DNA of 64,000 bases from Chloracidobacterium sp. (GCA_016716305.1 JADJWP010000001.1:1-64000), one strand, 5' to 3'. Positions 47,879 to 57,856 are shown, numbered from the stretch's first letter. The notes: generated by a model not told the origin, from the letters alone. Numbers and translations are program-made.

Positions 47879-50470
47879 GTGAAGATTCGCGTTCTTTTAG
47901 GTATTTTCAGCCTTTCTTTGTTTGCCTTTTATTCTGTCGTGTCCGGACAGATAGACTCGATCATAGGTCAGGTCACCAATTCAGCCTCTGAGGCATACGC
48001 AGGCGGTGTCAGCGGTGACGGCCGTTTTGTCGTCTTCGAGTCTCGCGGGAATTTAGCGACGGTGAATCCAAGGAATGCCGATGGCAATCCGGAGATATTT
48101 CTCTTCGATTATGCCCAACGGCGCATCTTTCAGATAACCGATACGAAAAGCGTACTTTTCGACCCGTTCAGGGCCGCAACCTTTGACAACGTCCGTGTTG
48201 AGATCGTTAACACCCGGCCTGTTATAAGCAACGACGGGCGGTGGATAGCATTCAGTTCCAACGCTACGTCGTCGACACCAGCGGCACCGAACGCAACGAA
48301 TCCAAGTAACTTTAACGGGAACGATTATACCGTTCCTGCTCCGACCCCGACTCCAACCCCGACGCCGACGCCGAACCCTGCTCCGTCGCCAACCCCGACA
48401 CCAACGCCGGCACCGAACCCGTTAGCTAGCGACGGCAATCTCGAGATGTGGCTTTATCAGGTCCCGACATTTGCTTCTGCCGATTTGACCACGGGTGATG
48501 AATTGCCATTGACCGATCTCGCCGGCGGTACTTTTATCGCGGTCACGAACACCGATGCGAGCCGTTTTCCGGTCGCCGGAACCTCGACCACCGGTCCGTT
48601 CATTGCCGATGACAACCACGATGCCAGCATCAGCGATGACGGCAACGTGATCGCATTTGTCTCGACACGCGATCTGGTTGCCGGAGGAAACCCGTTTCCT
48701 AATGCGGACAATGACGAGATCTTTGTATTTGTGAGAAACGGTGGCGGTAAGCTTGGCGGCGGATCCACGCGGCAGGTCACGCAAACTGAACGTGGTCCGA
48801 TATCCGATCCTATTTACAACAAGAATCCTACGATCTCCGGCGATGGTTCGCGCGTGGTCTTTGCAAGCACGGGCGACAATCCGATCATCGGGATGACCGG
48901 CGGCAATAATCCTTCAACCAGCCGAAATGAGGAGATATTTTTCAGCGACCTGGACTCAAGCGGTGCTCCTACTGGTACACGCCGGCAGGTAACGACGACA
49001 ACACCGACAAATCCGGGCGATCCGGTCAACATTCTCGACCTCGGCCGCCGAATGAGCCGCGATGGCCGTTATATCGCATTTGATTCTTACGCCGACCTTG
49101 CCAACGAGCATACGGGTACGAACCAGACCGCGTTCGCATTGTTCTTATACGACACGGTCGCAAGCACATTCAGGCGTGTCGGCCCTCGGAGCAATGCGGA
49201 TGCTGCCGCTTTTGGAGGCGACGTTGCCCGATATCCGGGCTTCTCTGACAATGACGTAAATGGAACTCCATCGACGTTCATCGTGCAGACAAGGATGAAC
49301 ATCAAGCCTGACGGAACGATACCGACCAATGAAGACGATGGCCTGAATCCGGACGAGTTTCGGCCCGTTCAGCTTTACTCTTATCCGCTCAATACGCCGC
49401 CCGCCAGTGCGACCTTCAAGCGGCTGACCAAACTTCCGATATCGAATACATTTCTTGCCTCGACTCGTGCGTTGACGACCGATTCGTCTCGCCGTATCGC
49501 TTTCAGCCTTGCCCTGACCGAGGTCGGCACAGGGAATTTCGACGGAAACGCTGAGGTGTATTACCTTTATCACCCGGTCGCGGTCAACCAGACGGTCGCT
49601 TCATTTAATTTCGCTACTGGTGCCACACGTATCCCGGTTTCGCCGACGGCCGTGCCGACGCCTAGTCCGACTCCTACGCCGAGTCCGACTCCGACACCGA
49701 CACCGACGCCGACACCGAGTCCGACACCGACCCCTAGCCCGACCCCGAGTCCTACACCGGTAACGCCACCGGCGGTTCTGGGTATCGCACCTGGAATGCT
49801 GGCGGTCATGAATTACAGTGCAGGCACGAATCAGCCTGTTATCGCTCGTACGGCGGTCGGCTCCCTCGAACGAAGTTTCGAACTGCCGATCGAGCTGAGC
49901 GGGTTTACAATGTCGATAAATGGGGTCGCTTGCGGATTGAAGTCGGTGAGCCGACATCAGGTGATCTTCGTTGTGCCGTATGGTATCAGCAGCGAGGCTG
50001 CCGGAACCGAATACCCGCTCGTTGTAAATAACAATGGTACGGTTTTCAAAGGGAACGTAACGATCGTGCCGACGCGGCCGGATATCTTTTCGACCGAGGT
50101 CGGGCCGGGCGGCAGGGCTGACGTTAGAAACGTCACCAACAGGGTTCATACGACCGAGCCATTCACTGTTACGACCGTCCGGATCCGCGGTGGAAAACGT
50201 GTGCCAACGGTCTTTCGTGTACGATTGACCGGCGTGGCGAATACCTCGTCCGCAGTGATCAATCTTCGCATCGGAAGTCTTGTCGTTGTTGGCGGTACGA
50301 TATTGACCGGTGGAATCCTTGTCGAACCCGGTGTTCAAACTATTGACTTCACTGTTCCCGGCGGACTCAACGGCTCCGGCGACCAGCCGATCACTGTCGA
50401 AGTCAATGTCGGGGGACAGATCTTTTCGTCCAGGCTGGCAGATACCGCCCCGAGATTGAATTTCCTTTGA
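47879..50470 (+). CDS. large secreted propeller protein with Thr-Pro linkers and Solibacter-type C-terminal domain
   Basis: About 863 aa. GTG 47879 (VKIRVLLGIFSLSLFAFYSVVSGQ) has GGAGGAG upstream and a signal peptide; an in-frame TTG far upstream (47774) is less likely. Blocks with SGDGRFVVFESRGNL, SNDGRWIAFSSNA, SRDGRYIAFDSYADL form a TolB-like propeller interrupted by a Pro/Thr linker near 48343-48420. A second Pro/Thr/Ser linker (49655-49760) leads to a C-terminal domain (VLGIAPGMLAVMNYSAGTNQ ... VIFVVPYGIS ... PTRPDIFST) of the kind called TIGR03437, known mainly from Acidobacteriota. It is expected at the cell surface or outside the cell. Confidence 0.75.
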   Translation: MKIRVLLGIFSLSLFAFYSVVSGQIDSIIGQVTNSASEAYAGGVSGDGRFVVFESRGNLATVNPRNADGNPEIFLFDYAQRRIFQITDTKSVLFDPFRAATFDNVRVEIVNTRPVISNDGRWIAFSSNATSSTPAAPNATNPSNFNGNDYTVPAPTPTPTPTPTPNPAPSPTPTPTPAPNPLASDGNLEMWLYQVPTFASADLTTGDELPLTDLAGGTFIAVTNTDASRFPVAGTSTTGPFIADDNHDASISDDGNVIAFVSTRDLVAGGNPFPNADNDEIFVFVRNGGGKLGGGSTRQVTQTERGPISDPIYNKNPTISGDGSRVVFASTGDNPIIGMTGGNNPSTSRNEEIFFSDLDSSGAPTGTRRQVTTTTPTNPGDPVNILDLGRRMSRDGRYIAFDSYADLANEHTGTNQTAFALFLYDTVASTFRRVGPRSNADAAAFGGDVARYPGFSDNDVNGTPSTFIVQTRMNIKPDGTIPTNEDDGLNPDEFRPVQLYSYPLNTPPASATFKRLTKLPISNTFLASTRALTTDSSRRIAFSLALTEVGTGNFDGNAEVYYLYHPVAVNQTVASFNFATGATRIPVSPTAVPTPSPTPTPSPTPTPTPTPTPSPTPTPSPTPSPTPVTPPAVLGIAPGMLAVMNYSAGTNQPVIARTAVGSLERSFELPIELSGFTMSINGVACGLKSVSRHQVIFVVPYGISSEAAGTEYPLVVNNNGTVFKGNVTIVPTRPDIFSTEVGPGGRADVRNVTNRVHTTEPFTVTTVRIRGGKRVPTVFRVRLTGVANTSSAVINLRIGSLVVVGGTILTGGILVEPGVQTIDFTVPGGLNGSGDQPITVEVNVGGQIFSSRLADTAPRLNFL
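48343..48420 (+). repeat. first Thr-Pro coding microrepeat
   Basis: Tandem CCGACN/CCAACN units (6-mers such as ACGCCG, ACCCCG) coding for a PTPTPTP linker inside the secreted propeller gene. The period is 6 bp with synonymous variation. Such tracts can vary in length between strains by slippage in multiples of 6, which keeps the frame. Confidence 0.7.
49655..49760 (+). repeat. second Thr/Ser-Pro coding microrepeat
   Basis: A longer tract of the same kind (units CCGACT/CCGAGT/CCGACA) coding for TPSPTPTPSPTPTP-type sequence that separates the propeller from the C-terminal domain. Period 6 bp, synonymous third-base changes. Confidence 0.75.
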
Positions 50471-50492
50471 TGATGGGAAGAGATTTACGGAG

Positions 50493-50516
50493 GGGCGGGC
50501 TGAGCTCGCCCTTTTT
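50493..50516 (+). terminator. rho-independent terminator
   Basis: GGGCG pairs with CGCCC (inner GGC/GCT-type pairs too) and is followed by TTTTTCGTTTTT. It lies 22 nt after the stop of the secreted propeller gene. Confidence 0.7.
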
Positions 50517-50701
50517 CGTTTTTAGATTCGATCTCGTTATGATGTTATAAATAATGCTGATGTTTGCGCGTGATCAACTGATGTATTATCCTTGTACCAT
50601 CAAGTACTTCTCGCGTCCAAAACTTAGAAATTCATACAAATTATTCATTTCTAGCCCATATCAGATGTTCGCGCGGGAAAATAAAGGAAGAAGATATTTA
50701 T

Positions 50702-51691
50702 ATGGCAGGTAACGATGTAGCAACGATGAAGATCGCTCCGAAAGTATGGAAGAACGGAGAATTGATCGATTGGGACGACGCACGGATACACGTAATGTCA
50801 CATGTGGTCCATTATGGTTCGAGCGTTTTCGAAGGCATGCGATGCTACAACACTACGAAGGGATCCGCGGTATTTCGATTGACCGAGCACATGCAGAGAT
50901 TGATAAATTCGGCCAAGATATACCGAATGGATTCGAAGTACACTCGTCAGGAACTTTGCGATGCGACGATCGATCTTATTCGTGACAGTGAACTTGATTC
51001 CTGCTACCTCCGTCCTTTGATCTTCCGTGGACTCGACGAACAAAAGCCGTCGTTTGGCGTAAATCCGCTCCCGAATCCGATCGAAACATGGATCGCAGGT
51101 TGGCAGTGGGGCAAATACCTCGGCGAAGAAGCGCTCGAAAACGGCATCGACGTCTGCGTATCGAGCTGGACGAGGATCACGTCGAATTCCCTGCCCACAA
51201 TGGCGAAGGCCGGCGCGAATTATATGAATTCGCAGCTCATCAAAATGGAAGCGTTGCTCGGCGGTTTCTCAGAGGGCATTGCGCTTGACGACCGAGGGAT
51301 GGTATCAGAAGGATCGGGCGAGAATTTGTTCATCGTCAACGGCGGCAAGCTGATCACACCGCCGCTAGGTGCTTCGATCCTTCCAGGGATCACTCGTGAT
51401 TCGGTCATCCAGATCGCTCGCGAGATGGGCATCGAGGTTGTCGAAACTACCATACAGCGTGCGGCTCTCTATCTTGCCGATGAACTTTTCTTCACGGGAA
51501 CCGCGGCCGAGATAACCCCGATCCGTTCGGTTGACCGTATCACCGTCGGCTCGGGCCGTTGCGGCGAGATCACAAAACGCCTGCAGGATGAATTTTTCAA
51601 GATCATCCTGGCCGAAAGGCCGGCTCCGTTTGGTGCACAATGGTTGACGTTCGTGAATGACGCCGGTGAAAAAAAAACGGCATCAGTATGA
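50702..51691 (+). CDS. ilvE: branched-chain amino acid aminotransferase
   Basis: 329 aa. Transfers the amino group between branched-chain amino acids and 2-oxoglutarate with pyridoxal phosphate. Class IV signatures: HVVHYGSSVFEGMRCY, the PLP Lys169 in TMAKAGANYMNSQL, EGIALDDRGMVSEGSGENLF, ILPGITRDSVIQIARE and LFFTGTAAEITPI. AAAGGAAG precedes ATG 50702. Length is normal. The transcript appears to end in the strong hairpin before 51776. Confidence 0.9.
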   Translation: MAGNDVATMKIAPKVWKNGELIDWDDARIHVMSHVVHYGSSVFEGMRCYNTTKGSAVFRLTEHMQRLINSAKIYRMDSKYTRQELCDATIDLIRDSELDSCYLRPLIFRGLDEQKPSFGVNPLPNPIETWIAGWQWGKYLGEEALENGIDVCVSSWTRITSNSLPTMAKAGANYMNSQLIKMEALLGGFSEGIALDDRGMVSEGSGENLFIVNGGKLITPPLGASILPGITRDSVIQIAREMGIEVVETTIQRAALYLADELFFTGTAAEITPIRSVDRITVGSGRCGEITKRLQDEFFKIILAERPAPFGAQWLTFVNDAGEKKTASV

Positions 51692-51726
51692 GTAACGTCT
51701 GACGTCGGCGACAAACTCTGGATTTG

Positions 51727-51775
51727 ACCCTGTTCTGTTTGTGGTATTCACTATCAGAACAGGGTTTGTCTTTTT
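51727..51775 (+). terminator. strong hairpin and T run directly before the next start codon
   Basis: ACCCTGTTCTG (51727-51737) pairs perfectly over 11 bp with CAGAACAGGGT (51755-51765), followed by TTGTCTTTTT ending at 51775. This should terminate the ilvE transcript. The next gene's ATG is the very next base, and its only possible ribosome site (AGGG, 51761-51764) sits in the 3' arm of the hairpin, so it may also act as an attenuator. Confidence 0.7.
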
Positions 51776-53317
51776 ATGAGTGACGCATCAAGATCATCCG
51801 GTCCGTCGATCGTTCTTGAATTCGTGGTCTTAGTTTGCGGTGCAGTTGTGATGGCGTATGAGATCATAGGATCACGCATCGTCGCCCCTTATATCGGAAC
51901 CTCGACCTATGTTTGGACGAGCCTGATCGGTGTCATCCTTGCATCGTTAAGCCTCGGTTACTGGCTCGGCGGCAAGACTGCCGATGAGCGTCCCGATGTA
52001 AAGGTTCTCGCCTCGGCAATCTTCGTTGCCGGCGGTTTGGTCTCACTGACCATTCTGATTCGCGATCTTGTATTGTCATTCATCTCTTCGGCACCGGCGA
52101 TTCTCGAACTAAAGGCCGTTCTTGCGTCATTGATACTCTTTGCTCCCGCGAGCGTAGCACTTGGATTCGTCATACCTTATGCGACCAAGCTTCGGATCGC
52201 AACGCTCGATGACGCTGGCAAGACCGTTGGCCGGCTATATGCGCTTTCAACCATCGGCAGCATTGTCGGGACATTTGCGGCCGGTTTCTTACTGATACCC
52301 TTTGTAGGAAGCACACGGTCGCTTTACATTATCGCCGGTTCCTTGTTCCTTCTTTCCCTTCTGTTGGCCACGTTCGCATTCAATCGAATCGCAATGATCT
52401 CGCTTCTGCTTTTCGCAGCGGGAGTTGTGGGCAGCGAGTTAACTTCGGCATATCTTAAAAAGGCATTCGACTTGCAGGAGTTTGATACGGAGTATAGCCA
52501 TGTCCGGGTTTTTACGTCCAAACAGCCAAAAACTGAAAGGCCGATGCGAGTACTTTCCACTGACCCGTATTCGATACAATCAGCGATCTATTTCGATACG
52601 GATGACCTGGCTTTGACATACACGAGGTATTACCACCTCGTCAGGCATTACAGGCCAGGCCACCGAAATACGCTTATGATCGGTGGTGCGGGATATTCAT
52701 TCCCGAAGGAACATTTGCGGGTCTACCCTGAAGCGAAAATCGCGGTTGTGGAGATCGATCCAGGTATGACCCAGATCGCGCGGCGCTACTTCAATCTGGT
52801 CGATCATCCGATGCTGTCGATCATACACGAGGACGGCCGGACGTTCCTGAATCGGGCACGATCGTCCACTTTCGAGGTCGTGATGGTCGATGCGTTTGGT
52901 TCGCTGTTTTCCATTCCGTACCATCTGACAACCGTAGAGGCTGTGCGAGAGATACATCGAATACTGGACGACGACGGTGTCGTGATCATGAACTTGGGTT
53001 CAGCATTGAGCGGTGATGCCGCAATGTTCTTTCAGGCGGAACTTGCCACGTACAGATCGGTTTTTGCATCGGTTGATGTTTATAGGGTCGATGCCGGTGC
53101 TGCCGATTCCAGCCTTCAGAATCTGATGCTGGTCGGTCGAAAACGAATAGAGACCGCAGGTGTCGTGTTGGATGATCCGGTCCTCGAGGAACTACTTGCT
53201 GGTCGATACGAACCTGGCCCACCGAATTCATCCCTCGTCCTGACTGATGACCTGGCTCCGATCGAATATTTCAGTTCGGTCGCCCACGCTTTGGCCTCGG
53301 ATGCCAGTACCAGGTGA
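51776..53317 (+). CDS. membrane protein with C-terminal spermidine-synthase-like domain
   Basis: 513 aa. About seven transmembrane helices in residues 10-230 (VLEFVVLVCGAVVMAYEIIG, TSLIGVILASLSLGYWLGG, LKAVLASLILFAPASVALGF and others), then a spermine/spermidine synthase-like Rossmann domain from about 240: TLMIGGAGYSFPKE, VAVVEIDPGMTQIARRYF, SIIHEDGRTFLNR, VVMVDAFGSLFSIPYHL. The usual DxxD of true polyamine synthases is not obvious, so this is likely the fused-membrane family of unknown substrate. The start is unusual: no spacer between the upstream terminator hairpin and the ATG. Confidence 0.75.
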   Translation: MSDASRSSGPSIVLEFVVLVCGAVVMAYEIIGSRIVAPYIGTSTYVWTSLIGVILASLSLGYWLGGKTADERPDVKVLASAIFVAGGLVSLTILIRDLVLSFISSAPAILELKAVLASLILFAPASVALGFVIPYATKLRIATLDDAGKTVGRLYALSTIGSIVGTFAAGFLLIPFVGSTRSLYIIAGSLFLLSLLLATFAFNRIAMISLLLFAAGVVGSELTSAYLKKAFDLQEFDTEYSHVRVFTSKQPKTERPMRVLSTDPYSIQSAIYFDTDDLALTYTRYYHLVRHYRPGHRNTLMIGGAGYSFPKEHLRVYPEAKIAVVEIDPGMTQIARRYFNLVDHPMLSIIHEDGRTFLNRARSSTFEVVMVDAFGSLFSIPYHLTTVEAVREIHRILDDDGVVIMNLGSALSGDAAMFFQAELATYRSVFASVDVYRVDAGAADSSLQNLMLVGRKRIETAGVVLDDPVLEELLAGRYEPGPPNSSLVLTDDLAPIEYFSSVAHALASDASTR

Positions 53318-53320
53318 GGC

Positions 53321-55828
53321 TCACCTTAATCCCTGACCGAATTGCTCGGTACCGAAACTCCCGATCCCATTCAATCTGAAGCTGAATACGATCCTATTCT
53401 CGTTTCGAGCACCAACATTGAAGGTGTAATACTGAACTGCAACCGCACAGCAATTACCGGCGTAACCCAAGGTATACAGAGAGCTTATTAACGGTGATAG
53501 ACGTGTTGCCCGGCGGTTTTCAAAATCGAAAAAGACCGATGCCCCGCCATAAAGGCCCTTATCGCGATTCCCTACAAACACCGATGGGCTCCATTGCGAA
53601 CCTCGCAGTGTCCCCGGTTCTTTTCCGTTTCGATCGGCGAATTGAGCGAGTGATGGAACAAGGTCAATGGCCCTCGTGTAATAGAACGTCTGGAAAAACT
53701 TCAGCAGTGGCGTATCGTAGCCGACCGTGGCCGATACGGTCCGCAAGGCGTCGCCCGATGTACTGACGTCCGCCCTGGCGTTGACAAAAATCGTTCGCCT
53801 CGGCCGGTAGGTCATATCAACGCTGAGAGGTGAAAATCTTCTCGGCACCCCGCCAAAGGTGTAGAAGCTCAAAGCGGTGATCGGAGCGATCTGATTTCGC
53901 TGGCCGGGAACCAACGCATCACCGAAGGTCTTGTCGAAAAAGTACTTTCCGCGTATCGCGAGGCTAAATATCTCGTACGGCTGAGTAGATAGCGGTTTGT
54001 CTGCCGTGCTTGCAGCGTCTCGCAGCTTCAACTGAGCATCGCTTGTAACAGCTTCTGCGTACTTACGTGTGTATACCCGGTTGATCAGACCAATTTCGAT
54101 CTCGTTAGTGTCGCTGATGGTGTCCAAATGGTCGAACCTGATGATCCGGTTAAAATTGTCGACGCCCTTAATGTAACGATACGTGGCGTAAGGTTCGATC
54201 ACATGACGAAAGCGAAACGCTCCGCCTTTGCCGTAGAAATTGCGGGCGAGTGCAACGGGTCTGATATCAAATTCGAATTCGCCGTACTTTCTTATCACAT
54301 CGCGTCCTACAACCTGGCGCATGTCGTTGAACGAGTTCGAATAGTAGGTGACCCGCATCGAGCCGGTAGCCGTAAAATTTATATACTTAGTACTGATCGG
54401 AAGCGTCACCTGCGGGTAGACGTCGAACCGCTGGCCGATCGCGGGTGAGACTACGGGGTCGCCCCCTGTCGCCTTTTGATATTGGCCGAGATCATCGACC
54501 TCTTCACGCCGTGAGACGCCCTCAACGCTCGTCTTGAACGAAAAATAGACCGGTTTGAGGAACGAAAGCATCGACGGTCGCTTCTCGAAATTGACGCTCG
54601 GAAGATTACGGGTCTTGACCCTGACGTTCGGGATCGATATGACCTGAGACCTTGCCAGCAGGTTCATCGTATAGTTGCTCCAGCTCTTGTTTACAAAAGC
54701 CTGCGAAACTTCGATCGGCGAAATTATCTGTTGAACGCCATCTGAAAAGACCTGCCGAAACGCGAGATTCGATGTAAGCCTGACATCGACAGCTGCGGTA
54801 AAGCCATTTGGGAAATACTGAACCCCTTCGGCATACAGGATCGTTCCGCCCTGATCGGGATATTGCTCACTGGCCGATTTGCCGAAAATGCGGTCCTTTA
54901 CGGCATAGAAACCAAAATTGAGATACGAACGCGAATTCGCACGCGTGCGGACATCAAGGCCGTACCCGACCCCGCGTGAGGTATATACATCGGTCCTTAT
55001 CGTTACGTCGGCAGATCGCCCAAGCGTCAAATAATACGCTCCGGAAAGACGAAGGCCTTTGTTCCGGGAATAACCGATCGTCGGCGTCAGAAATCCGCTC
55101 GCCCGGTCGCGTTCCTTTATCGGGATCGACGCAAATGGCACGGGAACGATCGGAATATCGCTCAGCCGAAATTTCGCGTTTTTCAGTTTTACGCGATCGT
55201 TGACCTTTATCCGGGCCTCGTCGGCCGTGAATGACCATTTTGGAACGGCTTCGTCGCAGGCGGTGAACTTGCCTTTTGTAACGACGACCTCGGTCAAGGA
55301 AACACGCTCGACGCGATCTGCCGTAAAATACAATACCGTCCCGTCATTCGTCTGATTGGTAAAGCCGGTCGAATCCTCAAACACACCCAGTTTGGTCTTC
55401 AGATTCCAGATCGCTTTCGCACCGGTGATACGCTGATCATCGCCCTGATCGAATATAACGCTTCCTTCGGCGTCCAACTTGTCTTCAGCTTCGTAAAGCG
55501 TTATCTTCTCGGCCTGCATCCGGTAAATGCCATATCGTACGTCGACGTTCCCGATATATGTGATAATGCGTTTCCCTTCCTCGCCTTCGACCGTCTGCCG
55601 CTCTGAATACACGACCACCTCGCCGTCTCCGCCCTCCGGAGCGACCGTCGGCTTTTTAGGCTTGGGTGCTGAAATATCCTGAGCAGCGGAAACCGGATTT
55701 ATGTTCGGTGTATCAGTTATCGGGTTGGTGACTTGCCTTTCGACGGGATTCGGCTGCTGAGCGATCCCGATATTGATGAACAGGAGGATCACTAGCGGGA
55801 AAAGATGGAAGGTCTTGTAAAAACGCAT
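53321..55828 (-). CDS. lptD: LPS-assembly outer membrane protein LptD
   Basis: 835 aa. Signal peptide (FHLFPLVILLFINIGIAQQ), a Pro-rich linker, then the OstA/LptD N-terminal domain (about 75-190: GKRIITYIGNVDVRYGIYRMQAEKITLYEAEDKLDAEG in pieces), followed by a long outer membrane beta-barrel to the end. It inserts LPS into the outer leaflet. The divergent NtrC-type regulator starts 98 nt away. Cys residues are few, so the disulfide pattern of enteric LptD is not obvious. Identification rests on domain pattern and length. Confidence 0.82.
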   Translation of the reverse strand: MRFYKTFHLFPLVILLFINIGIAQQPNPVERQVTNPITDTPNINPVSAAQDISAPKPKKPTVAPEGGDGEVVVYSERQTVEGEEGKRIITYIGNVDVRYGIYRMQAEKITLYEAEDKLDAEGSVIFDQGDDQRITGAKAIWNLKTKLGVFEDSTGFTNQTNDGTVLYFTADRVERVSLTEVVVTKGKFTACDEAVPKWSFTADEARIKVNDRVKLKNAKFRLSDIPIVPVPFASIPIKERDRASGFLTPTIGYSRNKGLRLSGAYYLTLGRSADVTIRTDVYTSRGVGYGLDVRTRANSRSYLNFGFYAVKDRIFGKSASEQYPDQGGTILYAEGVQYFPNGFTAAVDVRLTSNLAFRQVFSDGVQQIISPIEVSQAFVNKSWSNYTMNLLARSQVISIPNVRVKTRNLPSVNFEKRPSMLSFLKPVYFSFKTSVEGVSRREEVDDLGQYQKATGGDPVVSPAIGQRFDVYPQVTLPISTKYINFTATGSMRVTYYSNSFNDMRQVVGRDVIRKYGEFEFDIRPVALARNFYGKGGAFRFRHVIEPYATYRYIKGVDNFNRIIRFDHLDTISDTNEIEIGLINRVYTRKYAEAVTSDAQLKLRDAASTADKPLSTQPYEIFSLAIRGKYFFDKTFGDALVPGQRNQIAPITALSFYTFGGVPRRFSPLSVDMTYRPRRTIFVNARADVSTSGDALRTVSATVGYDTPLLKFFQTFYYTRAIDLVPSLAQFADRNGKEPGTLRGSQWSPSVFVGNRDKGLYGGASVFFDFENRRATRLSPLISSLYTLGYAGNCCAVAVQYYTFNVGARNENRIVFSFRLNGIGSFGTEQFGQGLR

Positions 55829-55925
55829 TTAGGATCGCCGTTGATAATCACCGATGCTATCACGAAACCAAACAAACAATAAAGCTTGTGCTAGACTAAA
55901 AAATACCTATTGTTTCAGTTCATTT

Positions 55926-57272
55926 ATGGCGGGACAAAACATTCTTATAGTTGAGGATGAGGAATTGATGCGTTCGATCCTCAGACGCCTATTGGAGGCC
56001 GAAGGATTTGCCGTATTGACCGCCGATAGTGCCGAAACCGCATTGCGGATATTCTCTTCCGCAGAGGTCTCTGTGACACTTTCAGACATCAAGATGGCGG
56101 GAATGGATGGTATTGAGCTGCTCGACCAGATCAAGACGATCGACCGCGATGCCCTTGTTATAATCATGACAGCCTTTTCGTCAGTTGATTCGGCGATCGC
56201 GGCTCTCAGGAAAGGTGCCTACGATTACATTACCAAGCCGTTCGTCAACGACGATCTGGTCAAGACGGTTCGCAACGCTATCGCCCAACACGACCTGTTT
56301 AGGGAGAACCGGGCATTGCGGCGTGAGTTGAATCGGGAATCCAAATTCGATGAGATGATCGGCAAAAGCACCGGCCTTAAAGGCGTCACGGAGCTTATCG
56401 AAAAGATAGCTGACACGAACACGACCGTATTGATCCAGGGTGAAAGCGGCACCGGGAAAGAACTCGTCGCTCGTGCACTCCATTTCAACAGCCGCCGAGC
56501 GGGCCATCCCTTTCTCGCAGTCAATTGCGGGGCGATACCCGAAGATCTTCTCGAAAGCGAACTTTTCGGCCACTCAAAAGGAGCGTTCACTGGTGCGGTC
56601 AACGACAAGGCCGGGCTCTTTCGTGCTGCATCGGGCGGAACCGTATTTCTCGACGAGATCGCCGAACTTCCCTTGGCATTGCAATCGAAACTGCTGCGAG
56701 CGATACAGGAACGCGAGGTGACGCCGGTCGGCACCTCGACACCGGTCAAGTTTGATGCAAGGATCGTCGCCGCGACCAATCGCGACCTCGAAAAGGAGGT
56801 AAATGACGGCAGGTTTCGCGAAGATCTCTTCTACAGGCTCAACGTGGTCGAGATCGATCTGCCTTCGCTTCGCGAACGAACCGAAGACATCCCGCTGCTT
56901 GTACGCTATTTTTCCGGGCGAACGGCTCGAGGTCAGAATCTGCCCGAAAAACCGATCACGATCCCGGCAATGGAGGCCCTAACGGCCTACGCGTGGCCGG
57001 GGAATATTCGTGAACTCGAAAATGCGGTCGAGCGGGCCTTCATCCTTAGCGGTGATGAGATCACGGTCGCTGATCTTCCAAAGAAAGTGGTTTCTGATAC
57101 ATTCAAGCAGGTACGGCAAGATGTTGAGATGCGGTCACTTGAGGACGTCGAGCGTGATTACGTTGCTGAGGTAATGACAGCGTTTGACAATGATAAGGTT
57201 CGAGCGGCGAGGGTCCTTGGTATCGATCTTTCTACGCTTTACCGGAAGCTCAAACGTTACGACGAGATCTGA
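55926..57272 (+). CDS. NtrC-family sigma-54-dependent response regulator
   Basis: About 448 aa from ATG 55926 (MAGQNILIVEDEELMRS). Receiver domain with phospho-acceptor Asp54 in LSDIKMAGMDG and Lys in YDYITKPF. AAA+ domain has Walker A GESGTGKE (about 173), the sigma-54-contacting GAFTGA (about 220) and Walker B VFLDEIAELP. The C-terminal Fis-type HTH is VRAARVLGIDLSTLYRKLKRY. It activates sigma-54 promoters after phosphorylation. No histidine kinase gene lies next to it, so the partner is elsewhere. Confidence 0.92.
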   Translation: MAGQNILIVEDEELMRSILRRLLEAEGFAVLTADSAETALRIFSSAEVSVTLSDIKMAGMDGIELLDQIKTIDRDALVIIMTAFSSVDSAIAALRKGAYDYITKPFVNDDLVKTVRNAIAQHDLFRENRALRRELNRESKFDEMIGKSTGLKGVTELIEKIADTNTTVLIQGESGTGKELVARALHFNSRRAGHPFLAVNCGAIPEDLLESELFGHSKGAFTGAVNDKAGLFRAASGGTVFLDEIAELPLALQSKLLRAIQEREVTPVGTSTPVKFDARIVAATNRDLEKEVNDGRFREDLFYRLNVVEIDLPSLRERTEDIPLLVRYFSGRTARGQNLPEKPITIPAMEALTAYAWPGNIRELENAVERAFILSGDEITVADLPKKVVSDTFKQVRQDVEMRSLEDVERDYVAEVMTAFDNDKVRAARVLGIDLSTLYRKLKRYDEI

Positions 57273-57276
57273 AGCG

Positions 57277-57792
57277 TCATTTGGCCGATAGTTCGACGAC
57301 GAAGAAATCGGTTTCGTCGATACGTGTCAGCCGGCCTTCGATGTACGGTTCCTGGAAAAAAGCCGCAGCCGAGTAGGACTGGCCTGCAAGCTTTGGGTCA
57401 CCGGTCATTTCACTCTTTGTAACAAGTTCGGTCGGGAACCAGTCCTCAAGCTCGACCGAATACGGAACGGGTGCCGTCAGTTTCGCCGCGTCTGCTGCCA
57501 GCTTGTTGGCGTCAGCTGCAGAAAACCGGATAACTGCCGTTAGCTGCCGTGAATAGCCTTGTTTCGAAGACACCGACTCGATCCAATAAGTTTCGATCGC
57601 CTCATAAGGAAGCTTGATCAGCATCCCAAGTTCTTCGACACTGTCTTTGGCGGCGATGCGGTTATTTGATTGAGAGTTGGAGTTTGAGTTCGCGTTCGAA
57701 TTGTTCACCGCGTCATTCGAACCACTGCACCCGACACTGGACAGGAAGAAAGAAAGAACTGCGGCTATAAAGGCTGCCTTTGTTTCGGACAT
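57277..57792 (-). CDS. probable lipoprotein of unknown function
   Basis: 171 aa. Lipoprotein signal peptide: hydrophobic AAFIAAVLSFFLSSVGCSG with a lipobox-like VGC, then a Ser/Asn-rich linker and a globular domain (VEELGMLIKLPYEAIETYWIE ... LTAVIRFSAADANKLAADAA). I do not recognise the domain. Convergent with the NtrC-type regulator (4-nt gap) and divergent from the MFS gene. Confidence 0.6.
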   Translation of the reverse strand: MSETKAAFIAAVLSFFLSSVGCSGSNDAVNNSNANSNSNSQSNNRIAAKDSVEELGMLIKLPYEAIETYWIESVSSKQGYSRQLTAVIRFSAADANKLAADAAKLTAPVPYSVELEDWFPTELVTKSEMTGDPKLAGQSYSAAAFFQEPYIEGRLTRIDETDFFVVELSAK

Positions 57793-57856
57793 TCGGTAAT
57801 TGTATGCACATTGAAATCGTAATGCAATTTACGCCCTCGGCGGCAATTTTTCAATA

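Noticed and set aside
48343..49760. CRISPR array in the repeated tracts
   Set aside because: The repeats are 6-bp coding microrepeats for Pro/Thr with no spacers; no CRISPR-like array or cas gene was seen in the window.
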